The notes: a model not told the origin generated them from the sequence alone. Positions 8,567-18,419 are shown, counted from the stretch's first letter. The stretch is DNA of 64,000 nucleotides from Choristocarpus tenellus KU-1152 (GCA_964200185.2 CAXNAD020000001.1:48001-112000), one strand, 5' to 3'. A program made the numbers and translations.

Positions 8567-11098
8567 TTAATTTTTTAATAAATTATTTATAAATTGATTG
8601 AAAATAATACGACCAGGAGTAGTACGAATATATTTAATTAAAATTTCATTATTAATTGTTTCTTTTTGTTGTAAATTATTATACAGTTGTAATTTTGTTT
8701 TATTATTAAATTCAATTGTTTTAGAAAAAATTAATTCACTATTTAAGATCAAATTATTTTCACAACGAACCCAAATAGATGAATGAATATGTAATTTTTT
8801 TTGCTTATATGCAATAATTACTTCTTCAAAATTAGAAAAATAATGATTACTACCTTTTAAATTGGCTTTATTTTCAGTTGTTAAATAATAAAAACCTAAA
8901 ACCATATCTTGTGTTGGTTGAAGATTAGGTTGACCTGTAGCTGGTGATAAAAAATTATTTGGTGATAATAAACATAATTTTGTTTCAAGTTGAGATTCAT
9001 AAGATAAAGGAATATGTACAGCCATTTGATCGCCATCAAAATCTGCATTAAATGCTGGACAAACTAATGGATGTAATTGAATAGCTCGACCTGCAACTAA
9101 TATTGCATCAAAAGCCTGAACTCCTAAACGATGTAAAGTTGGAGCTCGATTTAATAAAATCGGATGATATTTTATAATTTGTTTTAATAATTTTGATATT
9201 AATCCCTTATCACGATAAATAATTTGTTTAGCTCTTTTAATAGTATGAACTAAATCCGTTACTAATAATTTATTTATTAAAAATGGTAAAAATAATTCGA
9301 CTGCCATTTCATAAGGTAAACCACATTGATTTAATTTTAAATTAGGACCTACAACAATAACTGTTCGTCCAGAATAATCAACTCTTTTTCCTAATAAATT
9401 TTGACGAAATCGACCTTGTTTTCCTTCAATGATATCAGCTAATGATTTTAATGGTCGTTTATGTACATCTAAAATTGTTGGACCTCGTTTACCATTATCT
9501 ATTAATGTATCTACTGCTTCTTGAATTAATCGTTTTTCTGTACTAATAACTAATTCAGGAGCATTCGCATATAATAATCTAGACATTCTTTTATTTCGAA
9601 TAATAATTTTTCGATAAAGATCATTTAAGTCAGAACTAACAAATTTCCCATTATCTAATTGTATTAATGGTCTTAATCCAGGAGGTAAAACAGGAAGATA
9701 TTTGAAAATCATCCATTCTGGTCTGGTTTGCGTTATTAAAAAATTTTCAAGTAATCGAATTCGTTTAACATGTGCATCTCTTTTTGGACTATATATAGTT
9801 GCAAGCATTTTAGAACGACTATATTCAATTTCTATATTTAAATCCATATTTTCTAATGTTGTATAGATATATTGAGTTTGATCTATATAATTAGTTTTCA
9901 TAGGATCATTTCTATCTACATTTTCTAAATCATAAAATTTATCATCAATTTTATATTTTTTTCGTGTTTTTTTAATAGTATTATTTAATTCATCTTCAAT
10001 TTCATCAAATTGATCAAGATCATTATCAACCGTTTGATTCATATTTTTAGTAGTTTTATTATTACTATTTGTTTCAATAGTTTGATTAATATTAATAGTA
10101 TTTTTTATTTTTTCAATACTTTTTTTTTTCGAATAAATATAATTCTCATAAAAATTAATAACGTTACTTTCATTTTCATCTAATTCAGTAAATTGGTTTT
10201 CATTCTTGGTAGTATTATTAATTTCAAATTCATTTTCTTGAAATCCCTCTCTTTCAAATTCCTCTCTTTCAAATTCCTCTCTTTCAAATTCCTCTTGTTC
10301 TTCAAAATCAATAATACCAAAATCTTCTTCAAATTCATTCTCTTCAAATTCTTCTTCTTGAAATCCCTCTCTTTCAAATTCCTTTTGTTCTTCAAAATCA
10401 GTAATACCAAAATCTTCTTCAAATTCATTCTCTTCAAATTCTTCTTCTTGAAATCCCTCTCTTTCAAATTCCTCTTGTTCTTCAAAATCAGTAATACCAA
10501 AATCTTCTTCAGTAAGAGGATCATCTTCTAACTCATTAATATTAAAATTATGATTATCAATTTCTTCTTCATCATAATTATCTTCATCAATTTCATTTGG
10601 ATTTTCTTTTAAAATTTCAATATTAATATTTTCATCATTTTTTATTAATTCATCAACATTTTCAATTTCATTATTATCTTGTTTTCCATAAATCATTTCT
10701 TCAATATCTTTTAATTTCCATCCTAAAAGATTTGATAAAATACTTGGATATCCTTTTAAATACCAAATATGGACAACCGGAGCTACCAATTTAATATATC
10801 CCATTCTATGTCGGCGAACTCTCGATATTGTTACTTCCACGCCACACTCTTCACAAATTTTACGAAAATAGCTATTATGTTTATATTTGCCACAAGTACA
10901 TTCCCAATTTTTAACTGGTCCAAAAATTCTTTCACAAAATAATCCTCCTTTTTCTGGTTTTAATGTTTTATAATTTACTGTTTCAGATTTAAGAACTTCA
11001 CCTACTAATTCTCCATTAGGTAATTGTCTTTCTCCCCAGTTTTTAATTTTTTCTGGTGAAGCTAGTTTAATATTAACATAATCAAAATTTTTTATCAT
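8567..11098 (-). CDS. rpoC1: RNA polymerase beta' subunit with a large acidic insertion
   Basis: N-terminal half of beta', 843 residues. Conserved parts: N-terminus with a four-cysteine zinc site (C67, C69, C82, C85), the LPVLPPGLRPLIQLD segment, and the catalytic Mg-binding motif NADFDGDQMAVH. Between about residues 136 and 430, after GWKLKDIEEMIYG and before the conserved YSPKRDAHVKRIRLLENFLI, lies an insertion of roughly 200 or more residues made largely of Glu, Asp, Asn and Phe. Part of it is a 30-residue tandem repeat. The reading frame is intact through the insert and the gene lies in the normal rpoB-C1-C2 order, so it is probably functional. The insert replaces a short linker in the orthologues I know. 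Confidence 0.96.
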   Translation of the reverse strand: MIKNFDYVNIKLASPEKIKNWGERQLPNGELVGEVLKSETVNYKTLKPEKGGLFCERIFGPVKNWECTCGKYKHNSYFRKICEECGVEVTISRVRRHRMGYIKLVAPVVHIWYLKGYPSILSNLLGWKLKDIEEMIYGKQDNNEIENVDELIKNDENINIEILKENPNEIDEDNYDEEEIDNHNFNINELEDDPLTEEDFGITDFEEQEEFEREGFQEEEFEENEFEEDFGITDFEEQKEFEREGFQEEEFEENEFEEDFGIIDFEEQEEFEREEFEREEFEREGFQENEFEINNTTKNENQFTELDENESNVINFYENYIYSKKKSIEKIKNTININQTIETNSNNKTTKNMNQTVDNDLDQFDEIEDELNNTIKKTRKKYKIDDKFYDLENVDRNDPMKTNYIDQTQYIYTTLENMDLNIEIEYSRSKMLATIYSPKRDAHVKRIRLLENFLITQTRPEWMIFKYLPVLPPGLRPLIQLDNGKFVSSDLNDLYRKIIIRNKRMSRLLYANAPELVISTEKRLIQEAVDTLIDNGKRGPTILDVHKRPLKSLADIIEGKQGRFRQNLLGKRVDYSGRTVIVVGPNLKLNQCGLPYEMAVELFLPFLINKLLVTDLVHTIKRAKQIIYRDKGLISKLLKQIIKYHPILLNRAPTLHRLGVQAFDAILVAGRAIQLHPLVCPAFNADFDGDQMAVHIPLSYESQLETKLCLLSPNNFLSPATGQPNLQPTQDMVLGFYYLTTENKANLKGSNHYFSNFEEVIIAYKQKKLHIHSSIWVRCENNLILNSELIFSKTIEFNNKTKLQLYNNLQQKETINNEILIKYIRTTPGRIIFNQFINNLLKN
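10231..10510 (-). repeat. In-frame 90-bp tandem repeat inside rpoC1
   Basis: Three copies of a 90-bp unit encode 30-residue blocks beginning at residues 201, 231 and 261 of RpoC1 (core DFEEQEEFEREGFQ). The first two copies are nearly identical; the third is altered and followed by short EEFER repeats (15-bp units). The period is a multiple of three, so copy-number change would not break the frame. The matching open frames on the other strand and in the +1 frame at this place are by-products of the repeat. Confidence 0.93.
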
Positions 11099-11119
11099 TT
11101 TAGTTTTTAAAATATTTAA

Positions 11120-14100
11120 TTAAATAAAGACTGGCATTTTTTCAATTTCAAATAAATTAATTTCATTAGAAATTATTTCACCTGATTCCAATTTGTCAAT
11201 TCTATAAGTTGTAATATCTAATCCAAGAGCATTCAATTCACGACATAAAACTCGAAATGATTCAGGAATTCCTGGTTTTGGGATATCTTGATTTTGAATC
11301 ATAGAATTATACATTTCCATTCTACCATCCATATCATCTGATTTAATTGTTAATAATTCTTGTAATGTATAAGCAACACCAAAAGCTTCTAATGCCCAAA
11401 CTTCCATTTCTCCAAATCGTTGTCCTCCACCTCTTGATTTTCCTCCTAAAGGTTGTTGTGTTACTAAAGAATATGGTCCACTAGCACGAGCATGCATTTT
11501 ATGATCGATTAAATGAACAAGTTTTAAAATATATGGTTTTCCAACTAAAACTGGATTATCAAAAGTTTCTCCATTTCTACCATCAACTAATGATACTTTA
11601 CCCGGTGAAGAAGAATTAAATAACCATAGTTTATTTCTTTTAATAGCAGCTTCTTTTAATTTTTTATTTATTAATATTCGTGAAGCTTCTGGTTTATACA
11701 TTTCATCAAATGGTAAAACTTTAAATCTACAATTTAAATTATCGCCCGCTAAACCTAATAAACATTCAAATATTTGTCCAACATTCATTCGTGAAGGAAC
11801 TCCTAAAGGATTTAAAATTACATCAATTATTGTTCCATCCGGTAAAAATGGCATATCTTGTAATGGTAATATTTTAGAAATAACTCCTTTATTTCCATGT
11901 CGTCCTGAAATTTTATCTCCAATTTTAATTTTTTTAATTTCAGCAATATAAACATGAATAATTAAATTGACACCTGGTTGTAATTTATAACCTTCATTTT
12001 TAGAAAATGTTTGAATATCTAAAACACGTCCAGATATACCTTTTGGTAGTCTTAAAGAAGTATCATCAAAATCAGGCCCAGTAAGATTAAAAACTGCTTT
12101 TAATAATCGACTTTCAGGTGATTCACTTGCTTTAGATTTAGGCGTGCGTTTGCCTATTAATACATCACCACCTTTAACGGGCGCTCCAACATAAGTATAA
12201 CCATTTTTATCTAAATGTCTTATAGTATGAGGATCTAAAGGTGGAAGAAGATCAGTTAATTCATCATCGCCTTCACTTGTTTTATTTACGGTAAGTTGAA
12301 ATCTTTCTATATGAATAGAAGTAAAAAGATCTTGATGAATTAATCTTTCACTAATTAAAATAGCATCTTCATAATTATAACCTTCCCAAGGCATATATGC
12401 AACATTTAAATTTTGACCTAAAGCCAATTCCCCACCATCAGTACCTGGACCATCTGCAATTATTTGTCCAGTTTTTACTATTTGACCTGGCCAAACTATA
12501 GGTTTTTGATTATTTCCAATTTCTTGATTTGAACGACGATATTTTTCAAGATAATAAATTTTTAAATGTTTATTTAATGAATTTTTGTTTTTTAGATTTA
12601 AATTAATATAAATTCTATTAACAAAAACTGATTCTACTATTCCATAAGATAAATTTATTACACCAATTCTTGAATCGTTTGCAATTTGAAATTCTAATCC
12701 TGTCCCAATAATTGGTTTTTGTGGGTATAGTAAAGGAACTGCTTGTCGTTGCATATTTGAACCCATTAATGCACGATTTGCATCATCATGTTCTAAAAAT
12801 GGAATTAAAGCAGCACCAGCTGAAATAATTTGTATAGGAGAAATTGCAATATAATCTACTTGATAACGATTTACTAAAATAAATTCTTGATGAAAACGAA
12901 CTGGAATTAAAGCAGTACTTAAATATTTATTATTAATTAATTTGATATCTGCAGATGCAACTTTTGATTGATTTTCTTTTTCAGCAGTTAAATATATAGG
13001 TTTTATAGATTTTAAAACTTCTCCTTTATAAACTCTATAAAAAGGTGTTACAATAAAGCCATATTTATTAAGTTTTGCGTGAATAGCTAAAGATGAAACT
13101 AAACCTGCTTTTTGTCCTTCTGGTGTTTCAATTGGACATAAACGTCCGTATTGTGTTGGATGTATATCACGCGCAGAAAAACTAACATGTTCACTATTTA
13201 ATGCACCTGGTCCTAATGAACTAATTCTACGTTTATGAGTTAATTGAGATAAAGCATTAGTTTCATCAAAATATTGGGATAATGGACTTAAACCAAAAAA
13301 TTCTCTCATTACTCCCGTTAAAATTTTAGCATTAATAAAATAACTAGCTTTTATATCTTTTTCATCTTTTTCTATTAAATTTAAAGTATTATTTTTAGAA
13401 TCAATTAATTTTTTTTTCGAATTTTTTCTAGTTTTTTTTATACGTACATTTTCAAAATTAGTAATATATTTTTTTAATCGACCTAATCCTATACGTAATT
13501 GAACTTGTAATAATTCTCCAACAGATCGAACACGACGATTTTCTAAATTATCAATATCATCTGGTTGTTTTTTATATAAACAAACTTCGATTAAATAATC
13601 AATTGTTTTAAGAATATCAATATGCGTTAACGTTTTTCTAGATAATGGAATATTAATATCTAATTTTTTATTTATTTTTATTCTTCCAATTTCACCTAAA
13701 TCATAAGAACTGTTATTTCGTAGTCGATTATTTATTAATTCTTTTATTCGAAAAACATTTAAACTAATAGCAATTCTTGTTTTTTTTGGATCTTGGTTTT
13801 GTTCATTAATTCTTTTATAAATTGCATAATTTAATGAATCAATACTATATTCTAAAAATACAGAATATTTTATAGTATTTAAAATTTCATTTTGTTTTAA
13901 TTCACAAGCTAATAAAAACCAATTAATTGGAATTTTATATTTTTTATCAAATTTAACCCAAATTAAATTATATTCAATTTCAAATGTTAACCATGAACCA
14001 TAATTTGTTATTATTGTTGCATCATAAGTAATTTTTTTTTCTTTTATAATTCTTTTGAAATAAACCCCAGGACTTCTAACTAATTGATTCATAACAACCC

Positions 14101-14473
14101 GTTCACAACCATTATAAATAAAAGTTCCTTTATGGGTAATTAATGGAATTTCACATAATAAAACTTTTTGTTTTTTTTTATATAAATTCAATAATATTGG
14201 GCCATTTTCTTCAATTATATGTTGTCTTATTCCCACGATAATATATAATTTAATTAAATTACTATTTTTTATTTCTTTTATTTGTTTTTTCTCTTTTTTT
14301 ATATCAAATTTAAATTTATGTCCGTATATTCGAATTTCGATATTATTGTTAGAATTTATTAATAGAGAATAGTTTTTTATTTCTTGCATTACACCAATAC
14401 TCAAAAACCAGCAAAAACTTTTTTGCTGAATCTTTGATAAATGTGGAATATTTATAGGAAATTTATTTTTCAT
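11120..14473 (-). CDS. rpoB: RNA polymerase beta subunit
   Basis: Beta subunit of the plastid-encoded polymerase, 1117 residues, about the normal plastid length. Recognisable conserved blocks include the FFGLSPLSQYFDETN fork region, GRLCPIETPEGQKAGLV, the GPGTDGGELALGQN segment, RHGNKGVISKILP, and near the C-terminus GGKSRGGGQRFGEMEVWALE. First gene of rpoB-rpoC1-rpoC2; rpoC1 starts 21 bp after its stop. No large insertion is visible here, in contrast to rpoC1. Confidence 0.98.
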   Translation of the reverse strand: MKNKFPINIPHLSKIQQKSFCWFLSIGVMQEIKNYSLLINSNNNIEIRIYGHKFKFDIKKEKKQIKEIKNSNLIKLYIIVGIRQHIIEENGPILLNLYKKKQKVLLCEIPLITHKGTFIYNGCERVVMNQLVRSPGVYFKRIIKEKKITYDATIITNYGSWLTFEIEYNLIWVKFDKKYKIPINWFLLACELKQNEILNTIKYSVFLEYSIDSLNYAIYKRINEQNQDPKKTRIAISLNVFRIKELINNRLRNNSSYDLGEIGRIKINKKLDINIPLSRKTLTHIDILKTIDYLIEVCLYKKQPDDIDNLENRRVRSVGELLQVQLRIGLGRLKKYITNFENVRIKKTRKNSKKKLIDSKNNTLNLIEKDEKDIKASYFINAKILTGVMREFFGLSPLSQYFDETNALSQLTHKRRISSLGPGALNSEHVSFSARDIHPTQYGRLCPIETPEGQKAGLVSSLAIHAKLNKYGFIVTPFYRVYKGEVLKSIKPIYLTAEKENQSKVASADIKLINNKYLSTALIPVRFHQEFILVNRYQVDYIAISPIQIISAGAALIPFLEHDDANRALMGSNMQRQAVPLLYPQKPIIGTGLEFQIANDSRIGVINLSYGIVESVFVNRIYINLNLKNKNSLNKHLKIYYLEKYRRSNQEIGNNQKPIVWPGQIVKTGQIIADGPGTDGGELALGQNLNVAYMPWEGYNYEDAILISERLIHQDLFTSIHIERFQLTVNKTSEGDDELTDLLPPLDPHTIRHLDKNGYTYVGAPVKGGDVLIGKRTPKSKASESPESRLLKAVFNLTGPDFDDTSLRLPKGISGRVLDIQTFSKNEGYKLQPGVNLIIHVYIAEIKKIKIGDKISGRHGNKGVISKILPLQDMPFLPDGTIIDVILNPLGVPSRMNVGQIFECLLGLAGDNLNCRFKVLPFDEMYKPEASRILINKKLKEAAIKRNKLWLFNSSSPGKVSLVDGRNGETFDNPVLVGKPYILKLVHLIDHKMHARASGPYSLVTQQPLGGKSRGGGQRFGEMEVWALEAFGVAYTLQELLTIKSDDMDGRMEMYNSMIQNQDIPKPGIPESFRVLCRELNALGLDITTYRIDKLESGEIISNEINLFEIEKMPVFI

Positions 14474-14546
14474 AATATTTTATAATAAAAATTTTTATAG
14501 TAATTATTAATAATAACAATTTATAAGAAATATAAATAGTAAAAAT

Positions 14547-14864
14547 TTATTTTTTATTAAAAGAAATAAAAATTAATTGTAAAATTTTAAAATTAAATAA
14601 TTTTGATAATCTAGATTTTTTTCGAGCAACATTATTTATATGTAAAATATTTTTTTTTTTCGCTTTATCTAATTTACTAAAAACTAAAGTTAATGAATTT
14701 GTAAGTGAAATAAAATTTTCATTATTTGGATTATTAATATATTGTTGTAATGTTACAAAATATTTTTTAATATAAGTTTTAATAATTGATTTATAAGAAT
14801 TATTTTGAATACGATTTCTTTTATTTATTTTAATTCGTTTTTTGGCTGATTTAATATTTACCAT
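14547..14864 (-). CDS. rps20: 30S ribosomal protein S20
   Basis: Small-subunit protein bS20, 105 residues. It opens MVNIKSAKKRIKINKRNRIQ, the typical lysine-rich first helix, and contains the conserved KGIIHKNNAARKKSRL-like block as KKNILHINNVARKKSRL. It lies 73 bp upstream of rpoB on the same strand, a common red-lineage arrangement. The C-terminal residues are variable. Confidence 0.93.
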   Translation of the reverse strand: MVNIKSAKKRIKINKRNRIQNNSYKSIIKTYIKKYFVTLQQYINNPNNENFISLTNSLTLVFSKLDKAKKKNILHINNVARKKSRLSKLFNFKILQLIFISFNKK

Positions 14865-14999
14865 ATTTTATATTGTTTTTTATTTTAAATAATTATTAAA
14901 TAATAGATAGTTAATGATATGTGAACATATCTTCATTATACCATATTTATGCTAAAATAGCAAGTTATAAAATATAATATTATAATCTGTAAATAATTT

Positions 15000-15088
15000 A
15001 GGAGAAAGTGGGATTCGAACCCACGGAACGCTTAAACGTTCATCTGATTTCAAATCAGACGCAATAAACCAAACTCTGCCAAATCTCC
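15000..15088 (-). tRNA. trnS(UGA): tRNA-Ser(UGA)
   Basis: Class II cloverleaf with anticodon TGA in the loop of the stem TCTGA-TTTGAAA-TCAGA (minus strand). It has a long variable arm (GAACGTTTAAGCGTTC) and T-loop GGGTTCGAATCCC. The acceptor stem reads GGAGATT against TTTCTCC, giving two T-T mismatches at the inner end, which is slightly unusual. No CCA is encoded. Confidence 0.95.
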
Positions 15089-15133
15089 AAATAAATAAAA
15101 AATTTTTATTTATTTATTTATATTTTATAATAA

Positions 15134-15553
15134 TTATGCTTCATATGATGATTTACCTGTAAATTTTAATAAAGAAGGGTTTGGGTTTTTTCCAATTGAA
15201 AAATTACGACTACCGACTGAAATTCTTCCTTTATTTACTTTTTCTGGAAAAACACCATCTTTAGGATGTAAAAATTGAATTTCACCCCCAGGAAAAATCC
15301 TATAAATTCGATATTCTTTAATTTTTAAAGATCTTAATTGAGTTCCTAAAGCAAGACATTGTTCTTTTCTTGCAAAATATAAAAGATTTTCACCTATTAA
15401 CATTATTGCTGCACCAGCTGTAGGCATTTCAAAAATGCGTTCTTCTTTTGCTTCCCATGTAATTGCATATTTCTCTTCTGTTTCTGCTGCTCTTAACCAA
15501 CCACCTGTACTACCTCCAAAAAATGGAGTATAATTTTTATTATATAGAGTCAT
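15134..15553 (-). CDS. psaD: Photosystem I subunit II (PsaD)
   Basis: Stromal subunit of photosystem I that forms the ferredoxin docking site with PsaC and PsaE. The 139-residue protein begins [20 protein letters not shown] and carries the conserved [20 protein letters not shown] block, [11 protein letters not shown] and [24 protein letters not shown] C-terminal region. Plastid location of psaD marks the red lineage, since it is nuclear in green plants. It lies between trnS and trnfM on the minus strand. Confidence 0.98.
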   Translation of the reverse strand: MTLYNKNYTPFFGGSTGGWLRAAETEEKYAITWEAKEERIFEMPTAGAAIMLIGENLLYFARKEQCLALGTQLRSLKIKEYRIYRIFPGGEIQFLHPKDGVFPEKVNKGRISVGSRNFSIGKNPNPSLLKFTGKSSYEA

Positions 15554-15599
15554 GTTTTCAAAATTGATAAATGAAAAATTTAATAAATTTATTTAATTA

Positions 15600-15673
15600 T
15601 AGCGGAGACTGGATTTGAACCTGTGACTTCCGGGTTATGAGCCCAACGAGCTACCAAACTGCTCTACTCCGCA
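15600..15673 (-). tRNA. trnfM(CAU): Initiator tRNA-fMet(CAU)
   Basis: Cloverleaf with anticodon CAT inside GGGCTCATAACCC; the three G-C pairs of the anticodon stem are the initiator signature. Counting from the TA at positions 8-9, the first acceptor position is T opposite T72, an unpaired end that is also typical of initiators. The T-stem contains one A-A mismatch. Confidence 0.93.
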
Positions 15674-15729
15674 TATATTAAGTTTACTAACTTAAATATT
15701 TAATTTGTTATAATTTAATTTGTATTGAC

Positions 15730-15803
15730 TCGGGACGGCAGGATTTGAACCTGCGACACCCTGCTCCCAAAGCAGATGCGCTACCAAACTGCGCTACGTC
15801 CCG
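15730..15803 (-). tRNA. trnP(UGG): tRNA-Pro(UGG)
   Basis: Standard 74-base cloverleaf with acceptor CGGGACG/CGTCCCG, anticodon TGG in CTGCTTTGGGAGCAG and T-arm GCAGGTTCAAATCCTGC. It lies 56 bp downstream of trnfM counting along the plus strand, and its 5' end faces the chlB 3' hairpins. Confidence 0.97.
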
Positions 15804-15808
15804 GCAAA

Positions 15809-15850
15809 AATGCTTTTATCTATTATATTAATATAATAGATAAAAGCATT
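15809..15850 (-). terminator. Perfect 21-bp-arm palindrome between chlB and trnP
   Basis: A loopless perfect palindrome of 42 bp whose arms read AATGCTTTTATCTATTATAT. Its right arm shares 7 bases (15844-15850) with the neighbouring larger hairpin, so RNA from the minus strand can form only one of the two completely. It probably serves 3'-end formation or transcript stabilisation for chlB; that role is inferred. Confidence 0.6.
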
Positions 15851-15897
15851 AACTTAATATTATTTTTATCTTTAAAAATAATATTAAGTTAATGCTT
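15844..15897 (-). terminator. 25-bp hairpin covering the chlB stop codon
   Basis: Perfect 25-bp stem (15844-15868 with 15873-15897) and a 4-base loop. It includes the last four sense codons and stop of chlB (stop at 15884-15886). It overlaps the adjacent palindrome, giving two mutually exclusive structures. A 3'-end stabiliser or terminator is the likely role, but no U-tract is placed as in a classical bacterial terminator. Confidence 0.6.
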
Positions 15898-17407
15898 CTT
15901 TAGCAGCATAAATAACTTCAATTGTAATTATTTTAATTTTTTTTTGTTGTGCAAATTTTTCTGTATTTCGTTTAATTTTTCCACGAACAAAACCTGGTAT
16001 TTTTGCCAATTCAGTTTGTGCTTGTAAATCCCATTCTATTTCTATATTAGTGGACAAACTGGTACTAAGAACTTCTTTTGTATCATGACCTCCGAAAATT
16101 TCTAATAAATGATCTTCCATACCTAATGTAAATGAATTATATATTAAATCAGCAATTTGATTAGCTCCTTCATAACCAAGAAATGGTCTATAACTCAAAG
16201 GAAAATTTTGAATATGAACTGGTGCTGAAATAACACCACAAGGAATATTTAATCTTTTTCCAACATGTCTTTCCATTTGAGTCCCAAAAATAACAGCTGG
16301 TTCTACTTTAGCAATAAGATCTCCAATTAAATTATGATCATCAGTAATTACAATTTCATCACAAAGATCACCAACTTCTTTTTCAAACCAAGATTTATCA
16401 TATTTGCAATATGTACCAGCCCAAACAACTTGAATTCCCATTTCCTTAATTAAAATTTTAGTCATGGCTGCAGCATGTGTTGAATCTCCGAAAACAACTG
16501 CTTTTTTTCCTGTTAAATTTTGACAATCTATTGATCTAGAAAACCAAGCAGATTGTGAAACAAAACGCGTTTGAATATCAATATATTTTTCAAAATTAAC
16601 ATTTAAATTTTGTTTATTTAAAATAGATTGAATTTTTCTTATACAATGTGCTGTTTCAACAACTCCCATAGGTGTTATATCTACAAATGGTATATCAAAT
16701 TCATTTTTTAAATACTCTGCAGTTAATAAACCAATTTCTCTATATGGAACTAGATTAAACCATGCTTGTGATAAATTTTTTAGTTCTTGTACCGAAGCCC
16801 CTTCAGGAATAATAGTATTAATTTTAATATTTAAATCTGATAATAATCTTTTTAATTCTGCCATGTCATGTTGATTATGAAAAGCTAAATTAAAAGAACC
16901 AATAATATTAACAGACGGGAATTCCGTTTTTGTGACATCTAATTGTTTATGTTTTTTAGCTTTTTTAATATAAAATTGTACAATTTGTTCTAAAGTTCGA
17001 TCAGCAGCTTGCATTTCATTTACTCGATAATGATTAACATCAGCTAATAAAACATCAGCTTTTGTTTCAAATGAAGCTCGGTTTACAAAATTTTGTAAAT
17101 CTTCTTGTAATATACTTGAAGTACAAGTTGGTGTTAAAATAACTAAATCAGGTTGTTCTTCTTTATCTTTTCTATTTATGTTATTTACTACTTTTTCTTG
17201 AGATCCTCGAGCTAAAACATGTCGATCTACAACACTTGCGGTAACAGGAGTAAAATCTCGTTTTCTTTCTAGCATTGATCTCATTACATTAAAGTAATCA
17301 TCTCCTAAAGGTGCATGCATTATTGCATGAACATTTTTGAACGAACTTGCAATTCTAAGAGTACCAATATGGGCTGGTCCAGCGTACATCCAATAAGCTA
17401 ATTTCAT
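15884..17407 (-). CDS. chlB: Light-independent protochlorophyllide reductase subunit B
   Basis: ChlB pairs with ChlN to form the catalytic NB component of dark-operative protochlorophyllide reductase (DPOR), which reduces ring D of protochlorophyllide without light. It has 507 residues, starting [20 protein letters not shown]. Asp36 (APLGDD) corresponds to the unusual aspartate ligand of the NB 4Fe-4S cluster, and [14 protein letters not shown] is conserved. The protein ends with the small C-terminal domain that resembles an Fe-S/light-independent reductase tail. chlN and chlL lie together 40 kb away (57678-59976). The frame is intact, so DPOR is probably active. Confidence 0.98.
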   Translation of the reverse strand: MKLAYWMYAGPAHIGTLRIASSFKNVHAIMHAPLGDDYFNVMRSMLERKRDFTPVTASVVDRHVLARGSQEKVVNNINRKDKEEQPDLVILTPTCTSSILQEDLQNFVNRASFETKADVLLADVNHYRVNEMQAADRTLEQIVQFYIKKAKKHKQLDVTKTEFPSVNIIGSFNLAFHNQHDMAELKRLLSDLNIKINTIIPEGASVQELKNLSQAWFNLVPYREIGLLTAEYLKNEFDIPFVDITPMGVVETAHCIRKIQSILNKQNLNVNFEKYIDIQTRFVSQSAWFSRSIDCQNLTGKKAVVFGDSTHAAAMTKILIKEMGIQVVWAGTYCKYDKSWFEKEVGDLCDEIVITDDHNLIGDLIAKVEPAVIFGTQMERHVGKRLNIPCGVISAPVHIQNFPLSYRPFLGYEGANQIADLIYNSFTLGMEDHLLEIFGGHDTKEVLSTSLSTNIEIEWDLQAQTELAKIPGFVRGKIKRNTEKFAQQKKIKIITIEVIYAAKEALT

Positions 17408-17552
17408 AAAGTTTTATACTCCATTAATAAATTTTAATAAGATGAAATATCTCTTTTATATATTATAATACATTTTAAATTAAATATAATACTAATAAAT
17501 ATTATTATTTAATAATGTAAATCGATTATTATATATAATCTATTTACATTAA

Positions 17553-17633
17553 GGGTCGATGCCCGAGTGGTTAAAGGGGGCGGATTGTAAATCCGTTGGT
17601 TAACCTACGTTGGTTCAAATCCAACTCGACCTA
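17553..17633 (+). tRNA. trnY(GUA): tRNA-Tyr(GUA)
   Basis: Class II cloverleaf with anticodon GTA in CGGATTGTAAATCCG, a variable arm (TTGGTTAACCTACG) and T-arm TTGGTTCAAATCCAA. Acceptor GGGTCGA pairs with TCGACCT, with one G-T at the end. It is the only plus-strand gene in this part of the window and converges on ycf60. Confidence 0.95.
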
Positions 17634-17638
17634 ACTAA

Positions 17639-17690
17639 ATAATAATAATAATAATAAGAATATTATTATTATTATTATTATTATTATTTA
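17639..17690. repeat. TAA/ATT trinucleotide repeat forming a hairpin
   Basis: Six or so TAA units followed by GAA and about nine ATT units; the two halves are complementary and can fold on each other. It separates the converging trnY and ycf60 genes and runs up to the ycf60 stop. A shared 3'-end function is plausible but not shown. Confidence 0.75.
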
Positions 17691-18380
17691 TTATTTATTA
17701 TTTTTCTTACGATTATGACGGTCCCACCAAATAAAGTCGGGACCATCTCTACCTAAATGTACTTCGATCGCTTCACGTATAAAAGCATTACTTGGATATC
17801 TACCTGTTAAAACACGGAAAAAATATGGTATAAAAATAATCATATAAAGTAAAAACATATTAAGAGCAGGTTCTGACATTCGACTAATAATATTTTGTTC
17901 AAGATATAAGGCAGAATAAATCTCATGAAAAATATTTTGAAATGTTAATAACAAAATACTAAACATTAAATTAAACCTAATAAGACGATCTTTTGGTACT
18001 CGAGATCTAATACAAACACCATAGCCTATTACAATATATATAACAGTCATATATGGTAGTTCTTGAAAAATATCTAATAAATGATTCATAATATCAGGTA
18101 AAAATAATCTTGCGAAATAAGGATATTTGAATTCAATGGCAGGCACCAGATCAGATGTTAACTGTAGCCAATTAATAAAAAAGAAAAATAACGACGTTAC
18201 ACGTTGAAATACTATTGAATTTATTTTATCAAATACTTTTTTTGGTCGTTTAATTTTAAATAGTTTTTCTAAAACTGAAACTAAAATAAAACATATTACT
18301 ATAATACTAATATTTTTCCAAGATAGAAGGTTAAATAAATCTTCCATTAAATAATAGAGTTCAATTAAAGCGTTTCTCAA
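17691..18380 (-). CDS. ycf60: Tic20-like translocon protein Ycf60
   Basis: Predicted inner-envelope protein of the Tic20 family, a channel component for protein import into plastids. The 229-residue product has a hydrophobic segment near residues 22-41 and then the Tic20-type membrane block from about residue 95. Recognisable parts are YFARLFLPDIMNHLLD, IYIVIGYGVCIRSRVPKDRL, RFNLMFSILLLTFQNIF and a C-terminal tail. The start is a TTG at 18380, directly preceded by in-frame stops and by AGGGGGTGAT at 18386-18395, nearly identical to the ideal Shine-Dalgarno AGGAGGTGAT. The first ATG is only at residue 12. A consensus promoter lies at 18420-18449. Family assignment is from remembered sequence pattern. 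Confidence 0.85.
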   Translation of the reverse strand: MRNALIELYYLMEDLFNLLSWKNISIIVICFILVSVLEKLFKIKRPKKVFDKINSIVFQRVTSLFFFFINWLQLTSDLVPAIEFKYPYFARLFLPDIMNHLLDIFQELPYMTVIYIVIGYGVCIRSRVPKDRLIRFNLMFSILLLTFQNIFHEIYSALYLEQNIISRMSEPALNMFLLYMIIFIPYFFRVLTGRYPSNAFIREAIEVHLGRDGPDFIWWDRHNRKKNNK

Positions 18381-18385
18381 TTTTT

Positions 18386-18395
18386 ATCACCCCCT
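18386..18395 (-). promoter_or_regulatory. Strong ribosome binding site deciding the TTG start of ycf60
   Basis: Minus strand AGGGGGTGAT, nine of ten bases matching the complement of the 16S rRNA 3' end (AGGAGGTGAT), five bases before the TTG at 18380. Such a long match is rare elsewhere in the window and supports non-ATG initiation. Confidence 0.75.
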
Positions 18396-18419
18396 TTATT
18401 TTAAAAAAGAAACAAAAAT

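Noticed and set aside
10180-10531. Open frames of about 110 codons on both strands within rpoC1
   Set aside because: They overlap the 90-bp repeat and contain only its translation in other frames (NLKERDFKKK or FKFLSFKFL repeats); rpoC1 itself is intact across the region.
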